Both the position numbers and the translations under genes were made by a program. A stretch of DNA of 64,000 nt from Alphaproteobacteria bacterium. Its GTDB lineage: Bacteria; Pseudomonadota; Alphaproteobacteria; Thalassobaculales; Thalassobaculaceae. Positions 36,451 to 45,446 of this stretch are shown piece after piece. Each line of letters opens with the position of its first letter. Position 1 is the stretch's first letter. The DNA is taken from NCBI GenBank assembly GCA_022822665.1, contig JAJEAR010000048.1, positions 1 through 64,000 on the forward strand, read 5' to 3'. The notes under the pieces are model-generated. The model saw only the letters and a list, made by a program, of their open reading frames with translations, was not told the DNA's origin and searched no databases.

Positions 36451-38217
36451 CTACACTGACTCCCTGCCCGGTGCCGGCGGGGTGGCGGCGAGAATCCGGA
36501 ACCCGGCCCAATCGACCGCATCGGGCGGATCGATCTCCTCGGGAACCGCACACCAGCCGGACCGCGCCAGGAACCGGCCAGGCCTGCGCCACGAGGTCAC
36601 GACCGCAATCGGCACCGCCAGCAGCAGGCCGGTAAACACCGGTGCGCCCCACAACAGGAAATCGGGCGCAAACCCGGCAAGGGCGCAGGCAAGGCCGAGA
36701 CCGGCAAGCGGATGCGGCCACAGGGCCCGGGCAGCCTCGCCCGGCGACAGTTCCCGCTGACTTCGGCCCTGGGCCTCCCAGGCGATCCGGCGCCCCGTGC
36801 ACAGGCCCGCGATGAAGATGGTCTGCGCGAGCGCGAGCGCCGGGGTCAGCAGGACCGAGAACACCAGTTCCAGTACCGCGCCCCACAACAAGACGGTGGT
36901 CCCACCATAGCGCACCCTCTCACCCGGCCGCAGCAGCACGTCGGTCACACCCAGGATCTTCGGTGCGAAATTCATCAGCACCACGGTTGCGAACAGCCCG
37001 ACCACCATCTGCCTGCGGACCACGAAGTCGGCGCCGGCCGCCGCCGTCAGCGCCGAATCGATGATGCCCACCGCCATGAAACAGTACCAGACCGGTGCCG
37101 CCGTATACATCAGGATGGCGAGCACGAGCTGGATTCGTCCCAGCAGCCGGATCCCGGGCATGGACAGCAGCCGCAGGTACTGCAGATTTCCCTGGCACCA
37201 GCGCAGGTCCCGGCGAATGAACTCGCGCAGCGTGGGCGGGTTCTCCTCGAAACTGCCGTCCTCGATCGGCAGGACCCTGACCTCGTAGCCGGCCCGGCGC
37301 ATCAGGACCGCCTCCACCTGGTCGTGGCTGAGGATCTCGCCGCCAAGCGGCGGTGAACCCGACAGGCGCGGCAGCCGGCAGGCGCGGCGGAACGGTTCCA
37401 TTCGGACGATGGCGTTGTGGCCCCAGTACGGACCCTGGTCTCCCTGCCACCAAGCGCTTCCCGTGGTGTAGGCCCGCATGCCGTGACGCATGCCGAACTG
37501 GAAGACACGGCAGAACGGGCTGAGCGACGGCAGGCCGGTGACCAGGGACTGCAGGATGCCGAGCTGCGGGTTCGCCTGCATCAGGCGCACGAGGCGCACG
37601 ATCGCAGCCCCCGACATCAGGCTGTCCGCATCGAGCAGCACCATGTGGTCGAAACCGTAGCCGGAACGATCACAGAACTCCTCGATGTTGCCGGCCTTGT
37701 AGCGATGATTGACCGGGCGGCGGTGGTAGTGGAGCGGCAGGCCGGAGCGGGCGTGCCACCCGGCGCACAGGCGTTCCTCATCGGCGACAATGTCGGGCCG
37801 GCTGCTGTCGCTGAGCAGGAACAGCGCAAACCTCCCGGCGTGGCCAGTCGCCTCGAGCGAGGCGGCGACAGCCCCGAGACGGGCGAACACTGCATCCGGG
37901 TTCTCGTTGCGAACCGGCATCACCACCGCGGTCCGGGTGACAAGCGGGCCGTCATCGGCGCATGTGCCATCCGAGTTCAGTCCGTTGATCGGCAATACCC
38001 GGTGCAGCCAGTCGGGCCCGAGGCGCATCAGCACCACCCCGATCACCGCGTTCCACAGGCCGATCGCAAGCCAGGGGGTGTTGAGCGCAAACAGGAGCAC
38101 CAGAAGCAGTTCCGCCACGGTCAGCCCGCGCGGCGCGAACACCAGGGCAAGCCACGTGGTCAGCACCGCCATGGTGGCCAGCACCAGCAGCAGGAAGGTC
38201 AGCCGCCGGATCCTCAT
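36451..38217 (-). CDS. opgH: Glucan biosynthesis glucosyltransferase H (OpgH/MdoH)
   Basis: 588 residues from ATG 38217 (MRIRRLTFLL); the frame is open further up but looks noncoding there, and no strong Shine-Dalgarno decides the start. Two N-terminal membrane helices, then a cytoplasmic GT2 domain with DSSRPDIVADEER, the metal-binding DADS and the acceptor motif RRDLRWCQGNLQ (QRRRW-like), then about five or six membrane helices. It builds the beta-glucan backbone of osmoregulated periplasmic glucans from UDP-glucose. E. coli OpgH is about 850 residues; this short form lacks the long N-terminal and C-terminal extensions. No opgG is adjacent, but opgC is divergent across a 0.94-kb spacer. Confidence 0.92.
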   Translation of the reverse strand: MRIRRLTFLLLVLATMAVLTTWLALVFAPRGLTVAELLLVLLFALNTPWLAIGLWNAVIGVVLMRLGPDWLHRVLPINGLNSDGTCADDGPLVTRTAVVMPVRNENPDAVFARLGAVAASLEATGHAGRFALFLLSDSSRPDIVADEERLCAGWHARSGLPLHYHRRPVNHRYKAGNIEEFCDRSGYGFDHMVLLDADSLMSGAAIVRLVRLMQANPQLGILQSLVTGLPSLSPFCRVFQFGMRHGMRAYTTGSAWWQGDQGPYWGHNAIVRMEPFRRACRLPRLSGSPPLGGEILSHDQVEAVLMRRAGYEVRVLPIEDGSFEENPPTLREFIRRDLRWCQGNLQYLRLLSMPGIRLLGRIQLVLAILMYTAAPVWYCFMAVGIIDSALTAAAGADFVVRRQMVVGLFATVVLMNFAPKILGVTDVLLRPGERVRYGGTTVLLWGAVLELVFSVLLTPALALAQTIFIAGLCTGRRIAWEAQGRSQRELSPGEAARALWPHPLAGLGLACALAGFAPDFLLWGAPVFTGLLLAVPIAVVTSWRRPGRFLARSGWCAVPEEIDPPDAVDWAGFRILAATPPAPGRESV

Positions 38218-39156
38218 CGTGATCCGGGACCTATACCGGCAGCGCCTTCTCGCGGCTCGCCGGGCCGGCCGTCGCCTATCGCCGGGCGGACATGCCGGTC
38301 CCCGGTCCATGGTCTCCCGCTCCACGCGGCATGCGCCGCACACGGCCGTTTCTCAGGATCGGAGAAAGACCCGTTCCCCCGGCCGGGACAGACGCCGGGC
38401 GATGAAGTCGCGTCAGTCAACGGCATGCTCCCACGCGGTTTCACGGTTCCTCGTGAATGGTCCGTCGCCATCGCGTTCCTGACGGTACCGTCCCTGCCGC
38501 CCAGGTGAGGCCCTCACCTGTTCCATACCGGGAAACCCGCACACACGTCCCCCCGGAGATCACGCGCAACATGTGCTGGTGGAGTGGTGGACGTTCCGGC
38601 AGACGGGCCAACCCGAACGAGGCGCACGTACCATATCCCACCGGCTCGCGAAACGTGAGCGATGAGCCTGTGAGAGTACAAGGCGGGACCGTGCATGCGC
38701 CGGCAACCATCTCGCAAGGGATCACGCGCGTTGGCGGGCGGCACCTTCAGGGACAATCGTACAGCGCAGGACCGCTTGCATCGGCGCCTGTCCGGTCGCA
38801 GGTGCGAGACGTGCGAATCACGCAGCGGTGTGGAGCAGACCATTCGGCACACGGTGTTCTCCGGGACCAGCGGCGCAGTGCGGGAAACGGCTACCGAAGA
38901 AGGCCAGCACCATGTAGATTGGACCCGAGCACACGTGTGGTGCCGGACATGCACCGTTCGCGTTGCCGGGCCGTCTCCGCACGGAGCCGGCCGGCCAGTC
39001 GGGCCCGTCTCTCGCGTCATGCGACGCCTCCGATCCTGGGGACCTCCTCGCAATGCCCCTGCCCCGGTGCCTCGTGACCAGTCCTGCTTGCCGGTCCGCC
39101 ACCCGACCCCGGTCCGGGGAGACAGGCATGACGCATGCCCATCCCCGGGGGACACG
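38218..39156. other. 0.94-kb divergent spacer between opgH and opgC without a recognisable gene
   Basis: Frames on both strands are open but Arg/Thr/Cys-rich and lack motifs or conserved-looking blocks, so I do not call a gene. The region must hold promoters for both glucan genes. Composition is more even than in the coding genes. No tRNA, terminator or riboswitch could be recognised. Confidence 0.5.
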
Positions 39157-40335
39157 ATGATGTCAGCTCCGCGCAAGCGTGACCCGCGGCTCGATTTCTT
39201 CCGCGGCGTGGCCATGCTCATTATCTTCCTCGCCCACGTGCCGACCAACCTGTGGGGCCAGTACATCCCGGCCCGGTTCGGCTGGTCGGACGCGGCGGAG
39301 ATGTTCGTGTTCTGCTCCGGTTACGCCGCAGCCATCGCGTTTGGCGGCACCTTCGTGCGCGCCGGCTTCTGGTACGGTGTTGCGCGGGTGTCGTATCGCA
39401 TCTGGCAACTCTACTCGTCGCACCTGATCATCTTCTTCTTCGTGCTGGTGCTGTGCCTGCTGGGCAACCTGCTGCTCGACTCCCCGGTCAACTACCTGAG
39501 CCGGCTGAACCTGCACTACGTGATCAACCAGCCGGTGGACGCGCTGATCGGCCTGTTTACCCTGACCTACGTTCCCAACTACTTCGACATCCTGCCGATG
39601 TACATGGGGGCGCTGCTGATGCTCCCGGCGGCCATGTTGCTGGCACGGGTCCACCGCCTGGCGCCGCTGCTCGCGTCCTTCGTGGTCTGGAGCCTGAACT
39701 GGGTGTTCGATGGCGGACTCCCGGCCCACCCGGCGCATCCCCACCTCGAGTGGTTCTTCAACCCGCTGGGCTGGCAGGTCCTGTTCTTCACCGGCTTCGC
39801 CCTGGCCAGGGGCTGGGTCAAGGCGCCGCCGGCGAACGCCGTGCTCGTATGTCTGGCGCTGCTGTTCGTCGTGGCGAGCATCCCGTTTGCCCACTGGCCG
39901 ACCTGGACGCGCATCCCCGCCTACGAGGCGATCCACGACGTACTCAAGCCGTGGCGCACCAAGATCGACTACGGACCGCTCAGGTATGTTCATTTCCTGT
40001 GCCTTGCCTATCTGGCCATCGTGTTCGTGAAGGGCCGCGAACACCTGCTCGAGGCGGCGTGGGCGCGTCCGATCCTGAAGGTCGGACAGCAGGCGCTGCC
40101 GGTATTCCTGCTCAACCTGTGGTTGGCGCAGCTGGCCGGGATGATCCTCGATCTTTCCGGCCGGTCGACCTGGAGCTTCGCCGCGGTCAACCTCGTCGGA
40201 CTCGCCTGCATCGTCGGGTTTGCCTATATGGTCAGCTGGATCAAGCGCGCACCCTGGCAATCCGCCGCATCCCGGACACCGGGAGCGGGAGAGGACCGGG
40301 TTGCACGGCAGCCCATGGCGTTCCAGGGCGACTGA
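39157..40335 (+). CDS. opgC: OpgC family periplasmic-glucan succinyl/acyl-modifying membrane protein
   Basis: 392 residues from ATG 39157 (a second ATG follows directly), with GGGGGA just upstream; the frame is open 460 nt further up, but that part looks noncoding. The sequence begins with the OpgC signature RDPRLDFFRGVAMLIIFLAHVPTN and has about ten membrane helices. The conserved KIDYGPLRYVHF and LPVFLLNLWLAQLAG blocks are also present. OpgC adds succinyl groups to periplasmic glucans. It is divergent from opgH, supporting one glucan pathway. The DHDPS-family gene begins 34 nt after it and may be cotranscribed. Confidence 0.9.
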   Translation: MMSAPRKRDPRLDFFRGVAMLIIFLAHVPTNLWGQYIPARFGWSDAAEMFVFCSGYAAAIAFGGTFVRAGFWYGVARVSYRIWQLYSSHLIIFFFVLVLCLLGNLLLDSPVNYLSRLNLHYVINQPVDALIGLFTLTYVPNYFDILPMYMGALLMLPAAMLLARVHRLAPLLASFVVWSLNWVFDGGLPAHPAHPHLEWFFNPLGWQVLFFTGFALARGWVKAPPANAVLVCLALLFVVASIPFAHWPTWTRIPAYEAIHDVLKPWRTKIDYGPLRYVHFLCLAYLAIVFVKGREHLLEAAWARPILKVGQQALPVFLLNLWLAQLAGMILDLSGRSTWSFAAVNLVGLACIVGFAYMVSWIKRAPWQSAASRTPGAGEDRVARQPMAFQGD

Positions 40336-40369
40336 CAACGGGAACCATCCCCGGGGAGGAGATTTCAGC

Positions 40370-41275
40370 ATGGTCGAACTGAAGGGCGTGATTCCGCCCG
40401 CCACCACACCGTTCGATGCCGACGGAGAGATTGCCTACCCGCTGGTGGCACGCCAGATGGACTGGTTCGCCGAAGCCGGGGTGACCGGCGGGGTGGCGGT
40501 CGGCGGCAGCACCGGCGAGGGTCATACGCTGGATGCCGAGGAGCACGTGAAGCTGATCGACACCGCCGTCGAGGCGGCTGCCGGCCGCTTTCCGGTGATT
40601 GCCGGCCTGATTACCGACAGCACCCGTGACGCGGTCCGCCGCGGCAGGTCCCTCGCCAGCCTCGGTATCGCCGCACTCCAGGTCACCCCGGTCCACTACC
40701 TGTTCCGACCCGACGACGATGCGATGGTGGAACATTTCAGGGCACTCGCCGGCGAGACCGGCATGCCGATCATCATCTACAACGTGGTGCCGTGGACCTA
40801 CCTCTCGCCGCAGCTGCTGTTGCACATCATGCGCGACGTCCCCGGCGTGGTCGGTGTCAAGCAGAGTGCCGGCGACCTGAAGCTCATGGCGGACCTGGTC
40901 ATGGACGCGGGGCCGGACGACCACATCTTCAGCGCCGTGGACGCGCTGATGTACCCGTCCTACGTCCTTGGCTGCCACGGCTCGATCGCCGCGATCCTGA
41001 CGGCCGCGCCGCAGGCCAGCGTGGCGCTGTGGGACGCGGTCCAGGCCGGTGACCATGTCGCGGCGCTCGACCTGCACCTGCGGTTGCTGCGGCTGTGGAA
41101 CGCGCTGGCGGCACCGACCGACATCCTGCCCGCGGCGACCAAGTATGCCCAGGGCCTGCAGGGATGCACCGCCGGCCTGCCGCGGGCGCCCATGTCGATG
41201 CCCGGAGACGCGCAGAAGGCCGAGATCAGGGCAGCACTGGGCGCACTCGATAGCGCGGCACTCGCTGCCGACTAG
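40370..41275 (+). CDS. Dihydrodipicolinate synthase / N-acetylneuraminate lyase family aldolase
   Basis: 301 residues from ATG 40370, with a strong GGGGAGGAG Shine-Dalgarno. A TIM-barrel class I aldolase: the GGSTGEG loop (45-51), catalytic Tyr137 (IIIYNVVP) and Schiff-base Lys164 (GVKQSAGD). The family covers DapA, sialic-acid lyase and many sugar-acid or hydroxy-keto-acid aldolases. The loop differs from the GTTGES of true DapA, and lysine-pathway genes are absent nearby, so a catabolic aldolase is more likely. It follows opgC by 34 nt and is the last gene before the AT-richer island. Confidence 0.85.
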   Translation: MVELKGVIPPATTPFDADGEIAYPLVARQMDWFAEAGVTGGVAVGGSTGEGHTLDAEEHVKLIDTAVEAAAGRFPVIAGLITDSTRDAVRRGRSLASLGIAALQVTPVHYLFRPDDDAMVEHFRALAGETGMPIIIYNVVPWTYLSPQLLLHIMRDVPGVVGVKQSAGDLKLMADLVMDAGPDDHIFSAVDALMYPSYVLGCHGSIAAILTAAPQASVALWDAVQAGDHVAALDLHLRLLRLWNALAAPTDILPAATKYAQGLQGCTAGLPRAPMSMPGDAQKAEIRAALGALDSAALAAD

Positions 41276-41601
41276 GCCGCAACGCTCACCAGGGAGAAGA
41301 GCGTACACCTGACCGGGGGCGCTGACAGTCGATGGCCGGGGCTGAGTTCGAAACGGCCCGGTCAGGTGGCGGTGCGCCAGTGGTTCGTGGTTTCACGCGC
41401 GGACGGGCACGGGACTACGACGGAACCAGGCGCGAGCCGTCTGCCGCCGTACGATCTCAACGGACCATGCTTCAAGGGCTCATCCCTTCCCGACGGGTCT
41501 GGAAAGTGCCTCCGCTCGCGCCGTCCACCAGTACCACTCGCCAGCCCTTGATCACGCCAGAATTGTAGCTGCAATACCGACACTGCTGAAGCTGGCACTC
41601 C
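41276..41601. other. Spacer before the decayed brnT
   Basis: 326 bp with no gene seen. GC falls across this stretch into the accessory island that runs to about 42,970. The last 40 bp contain the palindrome-like TTGTAGCTGCAA described separately. Confidence 0.45.
41563..41574. promoter_or_regulatory. Possible operator TTGTAGCTGCAA upstream of brnT
   Basis: A near-perfect palindrome (one mismatch) 27 bp before the brnT ATG. BrnA antitoxins bind palindromes overlapping their own promoter, so this is a plausible relic operator. Based on position and symmetry only. Confidence 0.3.
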
Positions 41602-41949
41602 ATGAACTGGACATGGGACGAGAGCAAGAGCTACGCCAACAGGTAAAAGCACAGCCTGGGTTTCGATACAGCCCAACCCGTGCTCGATGATCCTTTTCAT
41701 GCCCCGCGACCCGACCCGTATCCGCACGAGCACGGATGGCGGACCACAGGCATGATCGCGAACGTCATTGTCGATGTCCCCGAGATCCTGAAATGGGAAC
41801 ATGCGCGGCGAAGCCGGTTTTATCGTCCGGTCAAGAAGCAGATCACGTTGCGCCTGGATGCGGACGTGCTGGCCTGGTTCAAGAGCAAGGTGCCGGGCGG
41901 CCGGGGATATCAGACCGAAATCAACCGCGCCCTGCGTCAGCACCTTCAA
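41602..41949 (+). pseudogene. Fused remnant of a brnT toxin and brnA antitoxin
   Basis: From ATG 41602 the frame reads MNWTWDESKSYANR, stop (TAA 41644-41646), KHSLGFDTAQPVLDDPFHA and then PDPYPHEHGWRTTGMIANVIV, which is a BrnT N-terminal half. Without a frame change it passes into RFYRPVKKQITLRLD and AWFKSKVPGGRGYQTEINRAL, the DNA-binding C-terminal part of a BrnA-type antitoxin. The second half of brnT and the start of brnA are therefore missing, most simply by one deletion that kept the frame. The early stop would in any case silence the toxin. The frame then continues into the HEPN-like remnant. Confidence 0.75.
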
Positions 41950-42966
41950 CCCGACCCTTTAGCCGAGGCATCACAAAGACTTCCCTCCCAACGCTTTGCC
42001 ACCTACTCCCGGTTTTGGCAATTTGAGACCTGGCTGAGAACAATGGTGTATGTCGAGCTCCGTACCCGCCACGGTGACGCATGACATCACTATCTCAAAC
42101 TACCTAATTTCCGACCCTTTGAAAACGACGGGAAGCTACCGCATATACCTGCAAGTGAGCAACTGCAAACCAGCTGTATGCAGTTAGGTGACCTCCCAAA
42201 AACTATTTGGTGCAATTGGGAGTTGTTCCAACCATACCTTCCACCAAAGCAAATCTGGGATGCCAGGCTTCTTGAAGTCAACCAGGTTCGAAACAGGGTT
42301 GCCCATTTCAGGTCAGCTCACGAGAACGACCTGGATCTGGTTCAATAATTGCTCAAGGATGTAGACAAAGGGTTCTGGACCTGTTGCACTTCCTACAACT
42401 CCGACTCTTTCTTCCTTCATCCGTCCAAAGATGAAGTTGTGATCGCGTTTCTTGATCGGGATTCATTTTCGTGGGCCACCCAACATCAAACACTTTTCGT
42501 GAAAATCGACATATTGCGGCGGGAGTACTTGACGTCAACACATCGTGAATAGATAGGTGGTGAGCACGGATATTTCTATTCCGTTACGATCTTGCCAAGA
42601 GGAGATCGAAGAGTAGATTACTCTCGATTCCTTTTCTTCACACTGCCCGTTCACTCACACGTCTACCATATATGTTTGGACTACTCTCCTTGCTCGGTCT
42701 GTGTTACGTTACCTGCTGTCCTTGCAAAGACTGTCCCCATTAAGATCATTGAAGGGTTGATACACGCGGCACAAAACGCATTGCGACCGGACCGTGTCCC
42801 TAGACATTTCCAGCCTGACCCGCAACCCGCCATGGATCCGGCAGAGCATGAAAGGATAATGGCTGATCGGGTGGCCGAAGAATGGCCCGAATACGTACTC
42901 GGTCCATCCAACCCCATGACCTTTCTGTGTCCTGACATGCCATGTTTATTTCTTGGCGTGGACTAA
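41950..42966 (+). pseudogene. HEPN-like protein gene interrupted by three in-frame stop codons
   Basis: One frame, the same as the upstream brnT/brnA relic, can be read for about 1 kb: SQRFATYSRFWQFETWLR...RTRHGDA, TGA (42082), HHYLKLPNFRPFENDGKLPH...LEVNQVRNRVAHFRSAHEND...DLVQ, TAA (42346), LLKDVDKGFW...STHRE, TAG (42550), IGGEHGYFYSVTILPRGDRR...to TAA at 42966. RNRVAHF fits the R-N-x(3)-H motif of HEPN ribonucleases, which act in toxin-antitoxin and abortive-infection systems. No frameshift is needed anywhere. GC is clearly lower than in neighbouring genes, suggesting transfer. The family assignment rests mainly on that motif and on the linkage to BrnTA. Confidence 0.6.
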
Positions 42967-43353
42967 ATCCGGTAAAGGACGCGTTGCGTAGCCGTTGGAG
43001 GTCGGCCTCATTCGCCCGGAAACCAGGGACGTGTGCGAACCGCTCGGGCTGTTCGACAAGCTCGTCTCGCACCGCGTGCAAATCCTTGAGCCGGTTCGCA
43101 TGGTGTTAATGAGAAACGTGCGCGCATAGCGGATGATCTTCGCTGGAGCCGTTGACACAGCGGGGGAGAAGTCGCCCCAGCGTTCGAGGAGGCGCCGGAT
43201 CGCGTTGAGGCCGCGCTTGTGTCCCGGCAACGCACCGGATACTCGCCGCGCCGGGACATGGAGTCGGGTTTCGGGCAGGCCAGACGCACGCGCTACGCGT
43301 GGATACCCGGACCATCGTCAACCTGACTCGTCACAATATTGGAGGGTCAGGCG
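42967..43353. other. Boundary of the accessory island with no recognisable gene
   Basis: 387 bp in which GC returns to the chromosomal level. A minus-strand frame (42946-43230) contains HKRGLNAIRRLLERWGDFSP-like sequence that might be a fragment of an inactivated gene, but I cannot identify it. No direct repeat or tRNA that would serve as an attachment site was seen. Confidence 0.4.
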
Positions 43354-45018
43354 TCAGCCCGCCCCGGGGGACGAGCCGAAGGCATTGGTGATCGGATAGC
43401 GGCGGTCGCGCCCGAATGCCCGCAGGCCGATCTTGACCCCGGGCGGCGCCTGCCGGCGCTTGTACTCGGCCCGGTCGAGCATGCGCCATACCCTGAGCAC
43501 CGTGTCCCGTTCGTAACCGGCGGCCACGATTTCGTCCACCGTCGCCTCGTTCTCGATCAGCCCCTCGAGCACGGCGTCGAGCACATGGTATGGCGGCAGG
43601 GTGTCCTGGTCGGTCTGGTCCGGCTTGAGTTCGGCCGAAGGCGGTTTGGTGATGATGCGCTCGGGCATGACCGGGCCTTCCGGGCCCGACGCCCCGGGCG
43701 GCCGGTTGGTGTTGCGCCACCGCGCGAGCGCGAACACGGCCGTCTTGTAGACATCCTTCAGCACCGAGTAGCCGCCGCACATGTCGCCGTAGAGCGTCGC
43801 GTACCCGACCGACATCTCCGACTTGTTGCCGGTCGACAGCACCATCGAGCCGAACTTGTTCGACAGCGCCATCAGGGTGAGGCCGCGGGCCCGCGCCTGG
43901 ATGTTCTCCTCGGCGATACCGCTCGCGGTGCCGTCGAAATGCGCCGCGAGCATGTCGGAGAACGCCTGCATGGCCGGACCGATGGCCACGGTATCGAGCC
44001 GTACCCCGAGCATCCGTGCGGCCGCGGTCGCATCCTCGAGGCTCTCGGGGCTGGTGTAGGGTGACGGCATCATGACGCAGTGCACGCCGTCGGGACCAAG
44101 CGCATCGACAGCCACCGCCGCGCTGAGTGCCGAATCGATCCCGCCCGACATCCCGAGGATGACACCCGGGAAGCCGTTCTTGCGCACGTAGTCCCGCAGG
44201 CCGGTCACCATGGCCGCATAGACCGCGGCGGGACCGGTCTCGGGTGACGCGATCACGCCGGGGACGCAGTTCCACCCATCCCCGCCCCGCTGCCACCGGG
44301 TCACGGTGACCTGTTCCTCCCACGCCGGCAGCTGCACCGCCAGGGACCGGTCGGCATTCATCACGAACGACATGCCGTCGAACACCAGTTCGTCCTGGCC
44401 GCCGACCTGGTTCAGGTACACCAGCGGCAGCCCGGTCTCGACCACCCGCGCCACCGCGTGGGTCAGCCGCACGTCCGGCTTGCCGGCCTCGAACGGCGAG
44501 CCGTTGGGCACCAGCAACAACTCGGCGCCGGTTTCGGCCAGGCATTCCGTCACGTCGGGCGTCCAGATGTCCTCGCAGATCGGCACCCCGATGCGGATGT
44601 CGCGAAAGTTGACCGGTCCGGGCAGCGGCCCGGGATCGAACACGCGTTTCTCGTCGAACACACCGTAGTTCGGAAGGTCGTGCTTGAACCGCGCCGCGGC
44701 CACCCGGCCCCCGTCAATCAGCAGATGGGCGTTGTACAGCCGGTCGCCTTCCCGCCACGGCGCCCCCAGCAACACCGCCGGCCCGCCATCGGCGGTCTCC
44801 GGCGCGAAGGCCTCGACACAGCGACGGACCTCGGAGACGAACTGCGGCTTGCGCACCAGGTCCTCGGGTGGATAGCCGCACAGGAACAGTTCCGAGGTCA
44901 GCACCAGGTCGGCGCCGGATGCCGCCGCCCGCGCCTGCCGGAGCCTGGCCAGGTTGGGTTCTAGACGGCCGACCGTCGGGTTCAGTTGCGCAAGCGCGAT
45001 CGAAACTGCGTTTGTCAT
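43354..45018 (-). CDS. nadE: Glutamine-dependent NAD+ synthetase
   Basis: 554 residues from ATG 45018, with GAGG five nt upstream. The N-terminal nitrilase-type glutaminase has the Glu43-Lys112-Cys148 triad (SELFLCGYP, FKHDLPNYG, GVPICEDIW). The C-terminal NAD synthetase domain has the ATP-pyrophosphatase motif SGGIDS at 291-296 and the NKFGSMVLSTGNKSE block. It converts deamido-NAD to NAD with glutamine as nitrogen donor, the last step of NAD synthesis. A 117-residue gene lies 7 nt upstream on the same strand and is probably cotranscribed. Confidence 0.95.
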   Translation of the reverse strand: MTNAVSIALAQLNPTVGRLEPNLARLRQARAAASGADLVLTSELFLCGYPPEDLVRKPQFVSEVRRCVEAFAPETADGGPAVLLGAPWREGDRLYNAHLLIDGGRVAAARFKHDLPNYGVFDEKRVFDPGPLPGPVNFRDIRIGVPICEDIWTPDVTECLAETGAELLLVPNGSPFEAGKPDVRLTHAVARVVETGLPLVYLNQVGGQDELVFDGMSFVMNADRSLAVQLPAWEEQVTVTRWQRGGDGWNCVPGVIASPETGPAAVYAAMVTGLRDYVRKNGFPGVILGMSGGIDSALSAAVAVDALGPDGVHCVMMPSPYTSPESLEDATAAARMLGVRLDTVAIGPAMQAFSDMLAAHFDGTASGIAEENIQARARGLTLMALSNKFGSMVLSTGNKSEMSVGYATLYGDMCGGYSVLKDVYKTAVFALARWRNTNRPPGASGPEGPVMPERIITKPPSAELKPDQTDQDTLPPYHVLDAVLEGLIENEATVDEIVAAGYERDTVLRVWRMLDRAEYKRRQAPPGVKIGLRAFGRDRRYPITNAFGSSPGAG

Positions 45019-45025
45019 GGGTCCT

Positions 45026-45379
45026 CTACGGCTCCCGTCGTGCCGCGTCATGAATACGACGCAACTCGACAGCATGAAAGACCACCGCCTCTGGCCCCTC
45101 GTCGGGACCGGCATAGATGCCGAGACGGCGGCACAGGTCAAAGAAACCCGGTGCGGGCAGTCCGCCGCGCACCTTCGAGACCGCTACCGCAGCCCGCAGC
45201 GGCCGCCCCGCGGCATGGTCCTGGCGTATCAGCCGTTCGAGTTCACGCGTGACCGCAGCGATGCGGCCCGGTCCCCGAACGCAGGCGCGCACGGCAAGAT
45301 CGAGGTAGGTGATGGTCCGGCCTGCCCGTGCGACAGCGCCCAGGACGGTCTCAAACCGGGTCGTATCGGTGACACGCAT
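45026..45379 (-). CDS. Small conserved-looking protein of unknown function upstream of nadE
   Basis: 117 residues from ATG 45379, ending 7 nt before nadE. Soluble, helical and basic at the N-terminus (TELERLIRQDHAAGRPLRAAVAV is the most regular part: ELERLIRQDHAAGRPLRAAV). It closes with a Gly/Pro-rich GGLPAPGFFDLCRRLGIYAG and FHAVELRRIHDAARREP. This pattern is reminiscent of small uncharacterised alphaproteobacterial proteins, but I cannot name a family. Codon bias supports a real gene. Tight linkage suggests cotranscription with nadE; function unknown. Confidence 0.65.
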   Translation of the reverse strand: MRVTDTTRFETVLGAVARAGRTITYLDLAVRACVRGPGRIAAVTRELERLIRQDHAAGRPLRAAVAVSKVRGGLPAPGFFDLCRRLGIYAGPDEGPEAVVFHAVELRRIHDAARREP

Positions 45380-45446
45380 GGTCCGCAACGGGTAGAATGG
45401 ATGTGCCGGCTGGCGGCATCCTACAGACACGGGTCCACAGGTGGCC

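Noticed and set aside
38514-39266. 250-codon minus-strand frame across the opgH-opgC spacer
   Set aside because: Arg/Cys/Thr-rich, no motif, overlaps the well-supported opgC start.
40241-41308. 355-codon frame antisense to the DHDPS-family gene
   Set aside because: The sense gene has a strong Shine-Dalgarno and full catalytic residues; the antisense product has no recognisable features.
42946-43230. Possible small gene with HKRGLNAIRRLLERWGDF
   Set aside because: No start signal or known family, and overlapping open frames on both strands; left as unassigned.
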